From assembly GCF_039545035.1 (NCBI RefSeq), contig NZ_BAABRO010000006.1, forward strand, positions 1 to 64,000: a DNA stretch of 64,000 bases, written 5' to 3'. Each line of letters starts with the position of its first letter. Position 1 is the stretch's first letter. The notes under the pieces were generated by a model. The model was given only the letters and a program-made list of their open reading frames with translations, searched no databases and was not told where the DNA came from. The position numbers were made by a program, and so were the translations under genes. Of this stretch, positions 46,441 through 55,500 are shown piece by piece. Source of the DNA: Novipirellula caenicola (GTDB taxonomy: Bacteria > Planctomycetota > Planctomycetia > Pirellulales > Pirellulaceae).

Positions 46441-49400
46441 ATGACATTCCCAGCGGATCGACCCTCTGCCGCTTCCCTTCGGTTGTCGCGGGGGATCATC
46501 CGGCTGACGCTGCTCTGGTTGTTTCTCATCAGCGGCTGCGATCGGTCAAGTAACGCTGATTTGCAGTTGGGCTCGGATTCACTGCAGTCCACTGCTTCAC
46601 GGCAAGCGTCCAATTCACCGCAAGCTTCAGATTCGCTGCAATCGCTGAATGACGCGATCGACGGTCAACGTTGGACCGAGGCATGGGAGTTGTCCCCCGT
46701 CGTGTTATCGCGTTATCCGCAAGACGCCGATGCGATCGCCTCGGTAGCTCGCGTCGCGTTGGAAAACCAAAAGCCACATTTGGCTGGCGATCTGATGATC
46801 GATGCCTGTCGTGCCGAATCGCTCGACAATTTATCACGGCTACAACAAACGGTTGCAACCCTCGCAGTCACCGGTCGGGTCTACGACGCAATCGACTTGT
46901 TGGAGGAGTTCATTGATCGGCATCCGCAACAACATGCGATGCGGCGGATGTTGTTCAATTTCTACAACGGAGTCGAAGATCACGTTCGTGGCATTCCCCA
47001 TGGACGTTTTCTGGTTCGCCACCGCCAATTTGATTTGCCATTGTTGTTGGCGCTATGCAGTAGCGAAACACACACCGAAACCGCGGATCCGTTGACGGAG
47101 ATGGCACGGCGACATGCGACGGATCATCGTCCGATGATTGCCGAAGCAAAGATTCAATACGACCTGGGCAATATGCAGGATGCGGCATCACGGTTGCAGG
47201 ACAGTCTTCGCTTTCACCCGAATTACGCCCCGGCGCTCGCGCTTCGGTGCCGTGTGTTGTTCGCTCAGCATCGCGAAAGCGAATTGATCCAGCTTGCCAA
47301 AAAACATGGCAATGCCATCGATCGCTACCCAAATTACTGGATCGCTATCGGTGATTTCGCAAGTTCGCAGCAACGCGATGCGGAAGCAACGCGGGCGTAT
47401 TGGGAAGCAACACGTCGCGATGCGGATGCTCGCGAGGCGTGGGTGAAATTCAGTACGTCACTTAGACGGTTACAAAATTTGCCCAGTCGTCTGGACGCCG
47501 AGACGATTGCCGCGATCGAAAATCGGGCAGTTCAGCTCAGCCGATTAGTTGAACTAAAGTTATCGATGACGCGGCGTGAGCATCCAGATCGTCGCACGGC
47601 GATCGAGATTGCCACCACGTTGCAGCAGCTCGGGCGACTTTGGGAAGCCGAGGCATGGGCCGCGTTTGCCACCACTTTGGTTAACGGCGACAATGTTCCC
47701 GTGAAACAAGTACGTCAATCAATCATCGCCGCGCTTCGCAAGGACACGTCTTGGCAAAGTTTGGTTTTGCACCCAGAGCTGACGCTCGATTTGAGTGATG
47801 TGCCGCTGCCACAATTGGTTGCCTCGGATCGTGCTGCGATCAAAAACGGCTTGTCGCCCACGTCGTCGGGGGCACCTTCGATGCGGCGTGCAGGTCAAGC
47901 GGAAACGTTGGCGTTGGTCGACGAAGCAAACCAGCGTGGTTTGGAATTCTTTGGACGCACCGGTGATGATTTGGACCGGCCGGGGGTGATGTTCTATCAA
48001 ACGGTCGGATGTGGTGGTGGGGCGATCGATTTCGATCTCGATGGTTGGGTTGATCTTTACATAGCCGCCGCTGGCGGAACACCGGGCAAATTCGATTCGG
48101 CCGCCAACGGGTTGATCAGAAATCTCGGTGGTCGGTTTTCCGATGTGTCGATTCAGGCGGGGGCCGATGATCGAGGCTTTGGGCAAGGCGTGGCGATCGG
48201 TGATGTCAACGAAGATGGATTTCCCGACATCTTGGTGTTGAACTATGGCCCCAACACGTTGTGGGTCAACAACGGCGACGGCACCTTCGCTGATGCAAGC
48301 GAGCGTTTGGGCGACCGCAATGCGTCGACCTGGTCGACAAGTGCCGCGATCGCGGATTTGGACGCAGACGGTTTAGCGGACCTGGTGATTGTCAACTACT
48401 GCGACGGGCTAGAACCAGTCAGCAAAATATGTCGCGGTGCGGACGCCGAGATCGCGCGAGCCTGCTCGCCAATCGTTTTTCCCGCCGCAGCCGATTCGTT
48501 CATGAAAAGTCACGGCGACGGAGACTTTATAGATCGAACAACTCAGTGGAATGCGACGGCCTCGGTTCCGGGACGTGGTCTGGGCGTGATCGCAGGCCAG
48601 TTCGATCAGCAACCGGGCGTGGATGTGTTTGTCGCAAACGACATGACCAGCAACCATTACTGGACCCGCAGTCACGACTCGCAATCGGCCGCCGATTATC
48701 AAATGTCCGAATCCGCCATTTTGCGTGGCCTTGGATCGGATGACCGCTCTGCGGCTCAAGGTTCGATGGGCATTGCCGTGGCCGATTTTGACCGCGATGG
48801 CGACACCGATTTCTATGTCACAAACTTTGTCAACGAAGGCAATACCTATCATGATCAACAGCGTGACGGGTTGTGGCGTGACCAAACGACCATTCGCCAA
48901 CTGTATCAACCGACGCTACCGATGGTCGGCTTTGGCACCCAAGCGGTTGATCTTGATAATGACGCGGTTCTCGAGCTGGTGGTGTCCAATGGACATGTGG
49001 ACCACTATCCCAGTGGCGACCGTGCTGCGTTCTATGCCCAACCGATGCAGGTGTTTCAGCGTCGTTGGCTCGACCATGGTGCGAACGCCAACGAATTCAC
49101 TTCGATTGCTGATCGGATCGCCGGCGAATATTTGAAGTCGCCCCACGTTGGACGTGCCCTCTGGACACTGGATGCCAATCGTGATGGACGAACCGATTTG
49201 GTCGTGACACACCAAACCGAACCTGTTGCGCTGCTGATCAACCACAGTAAACCGTCGGGAAATTGGTTGGAATTACAACTTGTCGGACGCGATTGCTCGC
49301 GAGACGCAATTGGTGCGACCGTCCATATCGAGTCGGGCGATCAACAGTGGACCGCGGGGCAAATCTCGGGTGACGGATTTTTGTGTAGCAACGAGCGTGT

Positions 49401-49545
49401 GATCCGAGTCGGAATGGGTAGCGCGAGTGGTGATTGCGATGTCGTGGTGAATTGGCCCGATGGTCAACAACAGCGATTCCATCGACTGTCGATCAATTCT
49501 CGCTGGTTGCTCGTGCAAGCAGACGCGGACGCATTTAGGTGGTAA
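46441..49545 (+). CDS. TPR/FG-GAP/UnbV (CRTAC1-type) lipoprotein, paralog 1
   Basis: A 1034-aa exported protein. Lipobox LISGC (Cys near 35) after a hydrophobic stretch. Residues about 60-420 are helical repeats of TPR type (SVARVALENQKPHLAGDLMI; AASRLQDSLRFHPNYAPALA). The second half is a beta-propeller of FG-GAP/VCBS repeats with calcium-type Asp loops (FDLDGWVDLYIAAAGG; GDVNEDGFPDILVLNYGP; DLDADGLADLVIVNY; DFDRDGDTDFYVTNF). The C-terminus is an ASPIC/UnbV domain (WLELQLVGRDCSRDAIGATV; VNWPDGQQQRFHRL). The family is thought to mediate extracellular adhesion or glycoprotein-like functions; no reaction is known. It is followed at once by a paralog. Confidence 0.88.
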   Translation: MTFPADRPSAASLRLSRGIIRLTLLWLFLISGCDRSSNADLQLGSDSLQSTASRQASNSPQASDSLQSLNDAIDGQRWTEAWELSPVVLSRYPQDADAIASVARVALENQKPHLAGDLMIDACRAESLDNLSRLQQTVATLAVTGRVYDAIDLLEEFIDRHPQQHAMRRMLFNFYNGVEDHVRGIPHGRFLVRHRQFDLPLLLALCSSETHTETADPLTEMARRHATDHRPMIAEAKIQYDLGNMQDAASRLQDSLRFHPNYAPALALRCRVLFAQHRESELIQLAKKHGNAIDRYPNYWIAIGDFASSQQRDAEATRAYWEATRRDADAREAWVKFSTSLRRLQNLPSRLDAETIAAIENRAVQLSRLVELKLSMTRREHPDRRTAIEIATTLQQLGRLWEAEAWAAFATTLVNGDNVPVKQVRQSIIAALRKDTSWQSLVLHPELTLDLSDVPLPQLVASDRAAIKNGLSPTSSGAPSMRRAGQAETLALVDEANQRGLEFFGRTGDDLDRPGVMFYQTVGCGGGAIDFDLDGWVDLYIAAAGGTPGKFDSAANGLIRNLGGRFSDVSIQAGADDRGFGQGVAIGDVNEDGFPDILVLNYGPNTLWVNNGDGTFADASERLGDRNASTWSTSAAIADLDADGLADLVIVNYCDGLEPVSKICRGADAEIARACSPIVFPAAADSFMKSHGDGDFIDRTTQWNATASVPGRGLGVIAGQFDQQPGVDVFVANDMTSNHYWTRSHDSQSAADYQMSESAILRGLGSDDRSAAQGSMGIAVADFDRDGDTDFYVTNFVNEGNTYHDQQRDGLWRDQTTIRQLYQPTLPMVGFGTQAVDLDNDAVLELVVSNGHVDHYPSGDRAAFYAQPMQVFQRRWLDHGANANEFTSIADRIAGEYLKSPHVGRALWTLDANRDGRTDLVVTHQTEPVALLINHSKPSGNWLELQLVGRDCSRDAIGATVHIESGDQQWTAGQISGDGFLCSNERVIRVGMGSASGDCDVVVNWPDGQQQRFHRLSINSRWLLVQADADAFRW

Positions 49546-49547
49546 CG

Positions 49548-52500
49548 ATGCGAATCACAATCCCTGGCTCAAGTAAAAAGGATCGCCGGTCGCGGTCCGA
49601 CATGATCATTGATTTCGTGAACGTCCTCTTGCTGTATCGAAGATGTTTCTTCGGTGAAAGACGGCGATTCGACGCGTGGAGCCGCAGTTGCATGTTAATG
49701 GTGCTATGGTTCGTCATGACCGTGGGAGTGGTCGGCTGTCGTGAGGCAAACGAAGTCACGGCAAACGTGGATCCGATCGCAAACCACTCGGAATCCGCAG
49801 CGGAATCTTCGCGGACGCAATCACAGCGAATGGAGTCCGCCGTGCGGTTGATCGACGCGGGGGCCACGTCGGAAGCCTCGTTGGTGATCCGTGATTTGTT
49901 GATCGAGGATCCTGATGATTTGCGATTCAACACGTTGATGCTGCGGGTGTTGGTCGCCGATCAGGACATCGCGGGCGCGGTATCGCTGTTGGACCGGATG
50001 GTGGATGTGCATCCGCAACGTCACGACGATCTGCAGGCTCATGCGGCAAACCTGTTGTATCACGACGGAGCGGTCGAAGAAGCGATCACGCGGCTCGAGT
50101 CACTGCTGACACGGTCGCCCGAGTTTTACGAAGCTCGGCGGCGGTTGGCTCAAATGCTGAATCAACAAGGATACCTGTTTGACGCCAATGAGCAGCTTCG
50201 AATTCTGATTCGCGACCATTCGATGACGCTTGACGAACTGGTCAGCTTGATCTTTCCCGATCGGTCGTGGGTGGCAGTGAAGGATATTCCGCAGGATCGC
50301 AGCGAGTGGCCGAAGCATCAATTGAGCTTGATGAGTGTCGCTTTGGCCTATCGCATCGACGGGAATCCTCGTCGGGCACTTCAGTATTTGAGTGAGTTTG
50401 ACCCGAGTGGGCGACGCACCGATCCAGCGATCTTGTCATTGCATGCCCGCTCGCTGGCCGACGCGCAGATGTATCCGCTGCTAAGGGATTGGGTTGCCTC
50501 GGCACCGATTCAGTGCCAGCGGTATCCCGATTACTGGATTGCTTGCGGCAACTTGGCGATCCACGACAAAGACGATGCAGCGATCGCTTGTTTTGCAAAT
50601 GCGATCCAGAAAGAACCGCACAGTTTGGACGCTCACTATGGGATGATTCAGTCGCTTGAAAATGCGGGACGCACGTCGCAAGCCGAATTGTTTCGTACAC
50701 GATCCCAGTTGCTCGATACGCTGGGACACAACGTCCGAACGATCCGCGGTTCAACGCATCCGAATTCGCAAGCGTTTGTCGATGTGGCGACCGGGTTGAT
50801 GAGTGTGGGGCGGTCGTTGGAGGCGATTGCATGGCAGGAATTCGCCTTGGCTATTTTCTCGCCTCAGTCACCCCAGCGTCATCAGATTGGCAGTTACAAG
50901 TCACGCGTCCTGGCCGAGTTTCCCTCCGGCAGCGACGAATCGACGATCTTGTGTGGGCTTGATCCACGAGAGTTGCCGTCGCTGGATCGCTGGTTCGCCA
51001 TGCTCAAGCCTGTTTCATCCACCACCGAGGCTGCGATCAAAACCGTCTCGCATGTTACAGCGACTCGCGACGATTTCCCTCCGATCAAAGCTGTTTTCTC
51101 AAACGTCGCCGAGCAAGTCGGGCTCGAGTATCGCTATCGCAATGCCGCCGTCCCGGTAGAACGTGAATTCCTAATTTTTCAAGCCTTCGGAGGCGGAGTC
51201 GCATGTCTGGATTTTGATCGAGATGGACACATCGACTTCTATTTTGGGCAAGCGGCGACAACTCCGCCCGCTGGGATTTCGGCTCATTCCAATGCGTTGT
51301 TTCGAAATCAGGACGGTCAATTTACAAACGTCATCACGGGGGCCGCGGCGGACAATCGAGGGTACGCCGTCGGGGTGACCGCGGGGGATTTTAACCAAGA
51401 CGGTTTCGCCGATTTGATGATCGGCAACTTGGGGCGAAACGAACTGTTGATCAACCAAGGGGATGGTAGCTTTCGTCCGCTTGCCGACGACTCACTCGCA
51501 GAGGTGTCGTCGTTCACCAGCAGTGTGGCGATCGCCGACGTGACAGGCGACGCGCTTCCGGACATTATCGAGATCAACTATCTGGATGATCCACGCATTT
51601 TTGATCCGATCCAGTATGACACCGATGGCAAGCCCGTCTCGTTGCCGGGACCGTTGCAATTTAAACCCGCAATGGATCGCGTCTGGGTTTCCGTCGGCGA
51701 TGGAACGATGATGCCAAAACCGCTCGGGGATCAAGATGCAGACGGCTTTAGTACCGGGCTAGCCTTGTTGGTTACGGATTTGGATCAAACGCCTGGTAAC
51801 GATGTGTTTGTCGCAAACGATCTACGAGCGAATCAATTGTGGGTGCGTCATGACTCTGATGATTTGCGTTCGGCAATGGTGGATGTCGCGGTGTCACGAG
51901 GCGTGGCGTACGGAAGTGCGGGCAAGCCGATGGCGTGCATGGGAATTGCTGCAGCCGATTTCGATGGCAATGGACGAACCGATTTGCATATCACCAATTT
52001 TGAAAATGAGTGGTCCAATCAATACATGCAGAACGACGCAGGCGTGTTTGTCGATTCCGCAGTGCCGTATCAATTGGACACGGTGTCACGAAAAATGTTG
52101 GGGTTTGGAACCCAGGCGATTGATTATGACAACAACGCCGTGTGGGACTTGATCGTCGGCAATGGGCACATCGAGGATCTGACCGCCACCGGAAGTTTAT
52201 TTGCAATGCCCACGCAACTTTTGGCGGGGCGGGGAAACCGATTTGAATTGCAAGAGGTTTCTGGCGACGATGGCTATTGGAACGGCATGCATTTTTCGCG
52301 AGCGATGGCAAAATGCGACTTCAACCGTGATGGACGTGTCGATGTTGTCATCACGGATCTGAAGCAGAATGCGGTCTTGCTTGAAAACCAAACCTCCACG
52401 TCGCATCATTGGCTGCAGCTCGAGTTGGTAGGGACGACATCAGAACGAGACGCGATCGGGGCGCGAGTGACGGTCGAGTTTGACTCGCGATCGATCACGC

Positions 52501-52697
52501 AAACGGTCAACACCGGAGATGGTTACTGTGCAAAGAACGAGCCGGTACTTTGCTTTGGACTCGGGGCAGCCGATTCGGTCGATCGAGTCAGCGTGGTGTG
52601 GCCAAGCGGCCGGGAACAGGTTTTTGAGCGATTGACCTGCGACACTCGTTGGATGTTGATCGAGGGTGAATCGGCCTGGGACACTACGCTACAATAG
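49548..52697 (+). CDS. TPR/FG-GAP/UnbV (CRTAC1-type) lipoprotein, paralog 2
   Basis: A 1049-aa paralog of the preceding gene with the same order: lipobox GVVGC at about residue 64 after a long basic N-terminus (the real start may be an inner ATG near 49692), TPR-like repeats (DLQAHAANLLYHDGAVEEAI; HYGMIQSLENAGRTSQAE), FG-GAP repeats (LDFDRDGHIDFYFGQA; GDFNQDGFADLMIGNLG; DFDGNGRTDLHITNFENEW) and ASPIC/UnbV (WLQLELVGTTSERDAIGARV; VSVVWPSGREQVFERL). Only 2 bp separate it from the upstream stop, so the two are cotranscribed. The pair arose by tandem duplication and then diverged considerably. Confidence 0.87.
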   Translation: MRITIPGSSKKDRRSRSDMIIDFVNVLLLYRRCFFGERRRFDAWSRSCMLMVLWFVMTVGVVGCREANEVTANVDPIANHSESAAESSRTQSQRMESAVRLIDAGATSEASLVIRDLLIEDPDDLRFNTLMLRVLVADQDIAGAVSLLDRMVDVHPQRHDDLQAHAANLLYHDGAVEEAITRLESLLTRSPEFYEARRRLAQMLNQQGYLFDANEQLRILIRDHSMTLDELVSLIFPDRSWVAVKDIPQDRSEWPKHQLSLMSVALAYRIDGNPRRALQYLSEFDPSGRRTDPAILSLHARSLADAQMYPLLRDWVASAPIQCQRYPDYWIACGNLAIHDKDDAAIACFANAIQKEPHSLDAHYGMIQSLENAGRTSQAELFRTRSQLLDTLGHNVRTIRGSTHPNSQAFVDVATGLMSVGRSLEAIAWQEFALAIFSPQSPQRHQIGSYKSRVLAEFPSGSDESTILCGLDPRELPSLDRWFAMLKPVSSTTEAAIKTVSHVTATRDDFPPIKAVFSNVAEQVGLEYRYRNAAVPVEREFLIFQAFGGGVACLDFDRDGHIDFYFGQAATTPPAGISAHSNALFRNQDGQFTNVITGAAADNRGYAVGVTAGDFNQDGFADLMIGNLGRNELLINQGDGSFRPLADDSLAEVSSFTSSVAIADVTGDALPDIIEINYLDDPRIFDPIQYDTDGKPVSLPGPLQFKPAMDRVWVSVGDGTMMPKPLGDQDADGFSTGLALLVTDLDQTPGNDVFVANDLRANQLWVRHDSDDLRSAMVDVAVSRGVAYGSAGKPMACMGIAAADFDGNGRTDLHITNFENEWSNQYMQNDAGVFVDSAVPYQLDTVSRKMLGFGTQAIDYDNNAVWDLIVGNGHIEDLTATGSLFAMPTQLLAGRGNRFELQEVSGDDGYWNGMHFSRAMAKCDFNRDGRVDVVITDLKQNAVLLENQTSTSHHWLQLELVGTTSERDAIGARVTVEFDSRSITQTVNTGDGYCAKNEPVLCFGLGAADSVDRVSVVWPSGREQVFERLTCDTRWMLIEGESAWDTTLQ

Positions 52698-52751
52698 CGT
52701 TTCTGCAAAAATCTCTGGCTCGATCCCCCATCTTCACTTGAGTTGCCGTCT

Positions 52752-53744
52752 ATGAAAGCTGCTTTTATTGAACAGACTGGACCTGCTTCGTCGATCCAAT
52801 ATGGCGAATTGCCGGTGCCGGAAATAACCGAGTCGCAGGTGCTGGTGCGAGTGGGGGCGGTCTCGGTCAATCCGATCGATCTGTACATCCGCAGCGGTGC
52901 GGTGGCCGCCAATTTGCCAAGTCCTTACGTCATCGGTTCGGACCTGGCCGGCACCGTCGAAGCAGTCGGAGCCAAGGTGACTCGGTTCAAAGTCGGCGAT
53001 CGAGTTTGGGGAGTGCAGCACAGTTCTGCTGGCCATCAAGGCACGTTTTCAGAATTGTGCGCAGTCGATGCACAGTGGCTGCATGCCATCCCGGAGGATG
53101 TTCGGGACGAAGACGCTGCGGCGATCGCGCTAGTTGGGATCACGGCTCATTTGGGAATCGTTCGCGAAGCACGTTTGCAGCCGGGGGAAACGATCTTTGT
53201 GCATGGTGGCACCGGCGGTGTCGGATCGGCCGTGGTGCAAATGGCCAAAGCCATCGGAGCACGCGTGATCGCGACCGCTGGCGGTGAAGAAAAGGTGAAG
53301 CGGTGTCGTGATCTCGGTGCCGATGTCGTTATCGATTATCGCGCCAGTGATGTTGCCAGTGAGTTGCAAACGGCGGCGGCAGAGGGAGTCGATGTTTTTT
53401 TCGAAACGCTGCGGGAGCCCGATTTTGATTTTGCCATTGGTGCCATGGCGGCACGCGGCCGAATGGTCGTGATGGCAGGTCGCGATGCGCGGCCGGAGTT
53501 CCCCGTGGGCCCGTTTTACGTCAAAGGCTGTTCGCTGCACGGATTCATGTTGCTCAAGGCGAGTGCGGAAGAACAACAAGCTGCCGCCGATGACATCAAT
53601 CGTTGGTTATCCGCAAAACAGCTTCGCCCGTTGATCGACCGAGTGATGCCGCTCAGCGAAGCCGCCGAGGCGCATGCATTGCAAGAAAAGCAAACGCTCA
53701 AAAACCAAGGCAATCTCACCGGCAAATTGGTCCTAACCCCGTAG
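52752..53744 (+). CDS. MDR-family zinc-independent oxidoreductase (quinone oxidoreductase-like)
   Basis: A 330-aa cytoplasmic NADPH-dependent enzyme. The GroES-like N-terminal domain carries VRVGAVSVNPIDLYIRSG and GSDLAGTVEAVGAKV. The Rossmann part has VHGGTGGVGSAVVQMAKAIG, the NADPH-binding motif of zeta-crystallin-type quinone reductases. No zinc-ligand cysteines of classical alcohol dehydrogenases are seen. The substrate cannot be read. The ATG at 52752 is preferred over the TTG three codons earlier. Its 3' end borders the hairpin array. Confidence 0.9.
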   Translation: MKAAFIEQTGPASSIQYGELPVPEITESQVLVRVGAVSVNPIDLYIRSGAVAANLPSPYVIGSDLAGTVEAVGAKVTRFKVGDRVWGVQHSSAGHQGTFSELCAVDAQWLHAIPEDVRDEDAAAIALVGITAHLGIVREARLQPGETIFVHGGTGGVGSAVVQMAKAIGARVIATAGGEEKVKRCRDLGADVVIDYRASDVASELQTAAAEGVDVFFETLREPDFDFAIGAMAARGRMVVMAGRDARPEFPVGPFYVKGCSLHGFMLLKASAEEQQAAADDINRWLSAKQLRPLIDRVMPLSEAAEAHALQEKQTLKNQGNLTGKLVLTP

Positions 53745-53780
53745 TGGATCTTGCTAAAGATCCCATCAAGAGCAAGGACA

Positions 53781-55500
53781 GCCACGAAGTGGCGACAGCC
53801 GTCCCTTCGGGACTCACGAACAGCCACGAAGTGGCGGCAGGTTGTAGCCATGGGCGTCAGCCCATGGAAGACGTGCACGTCGTGCGCCGCAAGTCCCGAA
53901 GGGACGACAGGAGATTCCATGCACGCGATTCCTGTCGCCCCTTCGGGGCTTTGCGATCGCGTTTGCCCCCGCATCCACGGGCTCACGCCCCGTGGCTACA
54001 ACAAGCCGTCCCTTCGGGACTCACGAACAGCCACAAAGTGGCGACAGGTAGTAGCCATGGGCGTCAGCCCATGGAACGCGTACACGTCGTGCGCCGCAAG
54101 TCCCGAAGGGACGACAGGAGATTCCACGCCCGCGATTCCTGTCGCCCCTTCGGGGCTTTGTGACCGTGATTGCCCCCGCATCCACGGGCTCACGCCCCGT
54201 GGCTACAACAAGCCGTCCTTTCAGGACTAACCGGCAGCTGCAAAGTGGCGGCAGGTTGTAGCCATGGGCGTCAGCCCATGGAAGGCGTGCACGTCGTGCG
54301 CCGAAAGTCCCGAAGGGACGACAGGAGATCCACGCCCGGGAATCCTGTCGCCCCTTCGGGGCTTTGTGACCGTGATTGCCCCCTGCATCCACGGGCTCAC
54401 GCCCCGTGGCTACAACAAGCCGTCCTTTCAGGACTCACGAACAGCCACAAAGTGGCGACAGGTTGTAGCCATGGGCGTCAGCCCATGGAAGGCGTACACG
54501 TTGTACACCGCAAGTCCCGAAGGGACGACAGGAGATTCCATGACCGCGATTCCTGTCGCCCCTTCGGGGCTTTGTGACCGTGTTTGCCCCCGCATCCACG
54601 GGCTCACGCCCCGTGGCTACAACAAGCCGTCCTTTCAGGACTCACGAACAGCCACAAAGTGGCGGCAGGCTGCTCTTGGAACGCGTACACGTTGTGCGCC
54701 GCAAGTCCCGAAGGGCGACAGGAGATTCCATGACCGCGATTCCTGTCGCCCCTTCGGGGCTTTGCGATCGTGATTACCCCCGCATCCACGGGCTCACGCC
54801 TCGTGGCTACAACAAGCCGTCCCTTCGGGACTTACGAACAGCCACGAAGTGGCGACAGGTAGTAGCCATGGGCGTCAGCCCATGGAACGCGTACACGTCG
54901 TGCGCCGCAAGTCCCGAAGGGACGACAGGAGATTCCATGACCGCGATTCCTGTCGCCCCTTCGAGGCTTTGCGATCGTGATTACCCCCGCATCCACGGGC
55001 TCACGCCCCGTGGCTACAACAAGCCGTCCCTTCGGGACTCACGAACAGCCACGAAGTGGCGACAGGTTGTCGCCATGGGCGTCAGCCCATGGAAGGCGTA
55101 CACGTTGTACACCGCAAGTCCCGAAGGGACGACAGGAGATTCCATGACCGCGATTCCTGTCGCCCCTTCGGGGCTTTGCGATCGTGATTACCCCCGCATC
55201 CACGGGCTCACGCCTCGTGGCTACAACAAGCCGTCCCTGCGGGACTTACGAACAGCCACGAAGTGGCGACAGGTTGTAGCCATGGGCGTCAGCTCTTGGA
55301 ACGCGTACACGTTGTGCGTCGCAAGTCCCGAAGGGACGACAGGAGATTCCACACCCGCGATTCCTGTCACCCCTTCGGGGTTTTGTGATCATGTTTGCCC
55401 CCGCATCCACGGGCTCACGCCTCGCGGCTACAACAAGCCGTCCCTGCGGGACTCAGGAACAGCCACAAAGTGGCGGCATGACGTCCCTGCGGGGACTCAC
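53781..55500. repeat. Eight-unit 207-bp tandem array of hairpins
   Basis: The segment AAGTCCCGAAGGGA(CGAC) starts at 53891, 54098, 54305, 54512, 54703, 54909, 55116 and 55323: spacings 207, 207, 207, 191, 206, 207, 207. Each full unit contains, in fixed order, GCCAC-GAA-GTGGC, CCATGGGC-GTCA-GCCCATGG, GTCCC-GAA-GGGAC, GACAGGA ... TCCTGTC, GCCCC-TTC-GGGGC, CCACGGGC ... GCCCCGTGG and GTCCC-TTC-GGGAC (first unit: 53823, 53848, 53893, 53906, 53937, 53975, 54008). The 191-bp unit has lost the CCATGGGC hairpin. The array fills the whole space between a rightward oxidoreductase gene and a leftward sulfatase gene. Because 207 is divisible by three, long open frames run through it, but they are not considered genes. 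Confidence 0.95.

Noticed and set aside
53781-55500. CRISPR array
   Set aside because: Whole 207-bp units repeat, including the parts between hairpins. There are no unique spacers and no cas genes.
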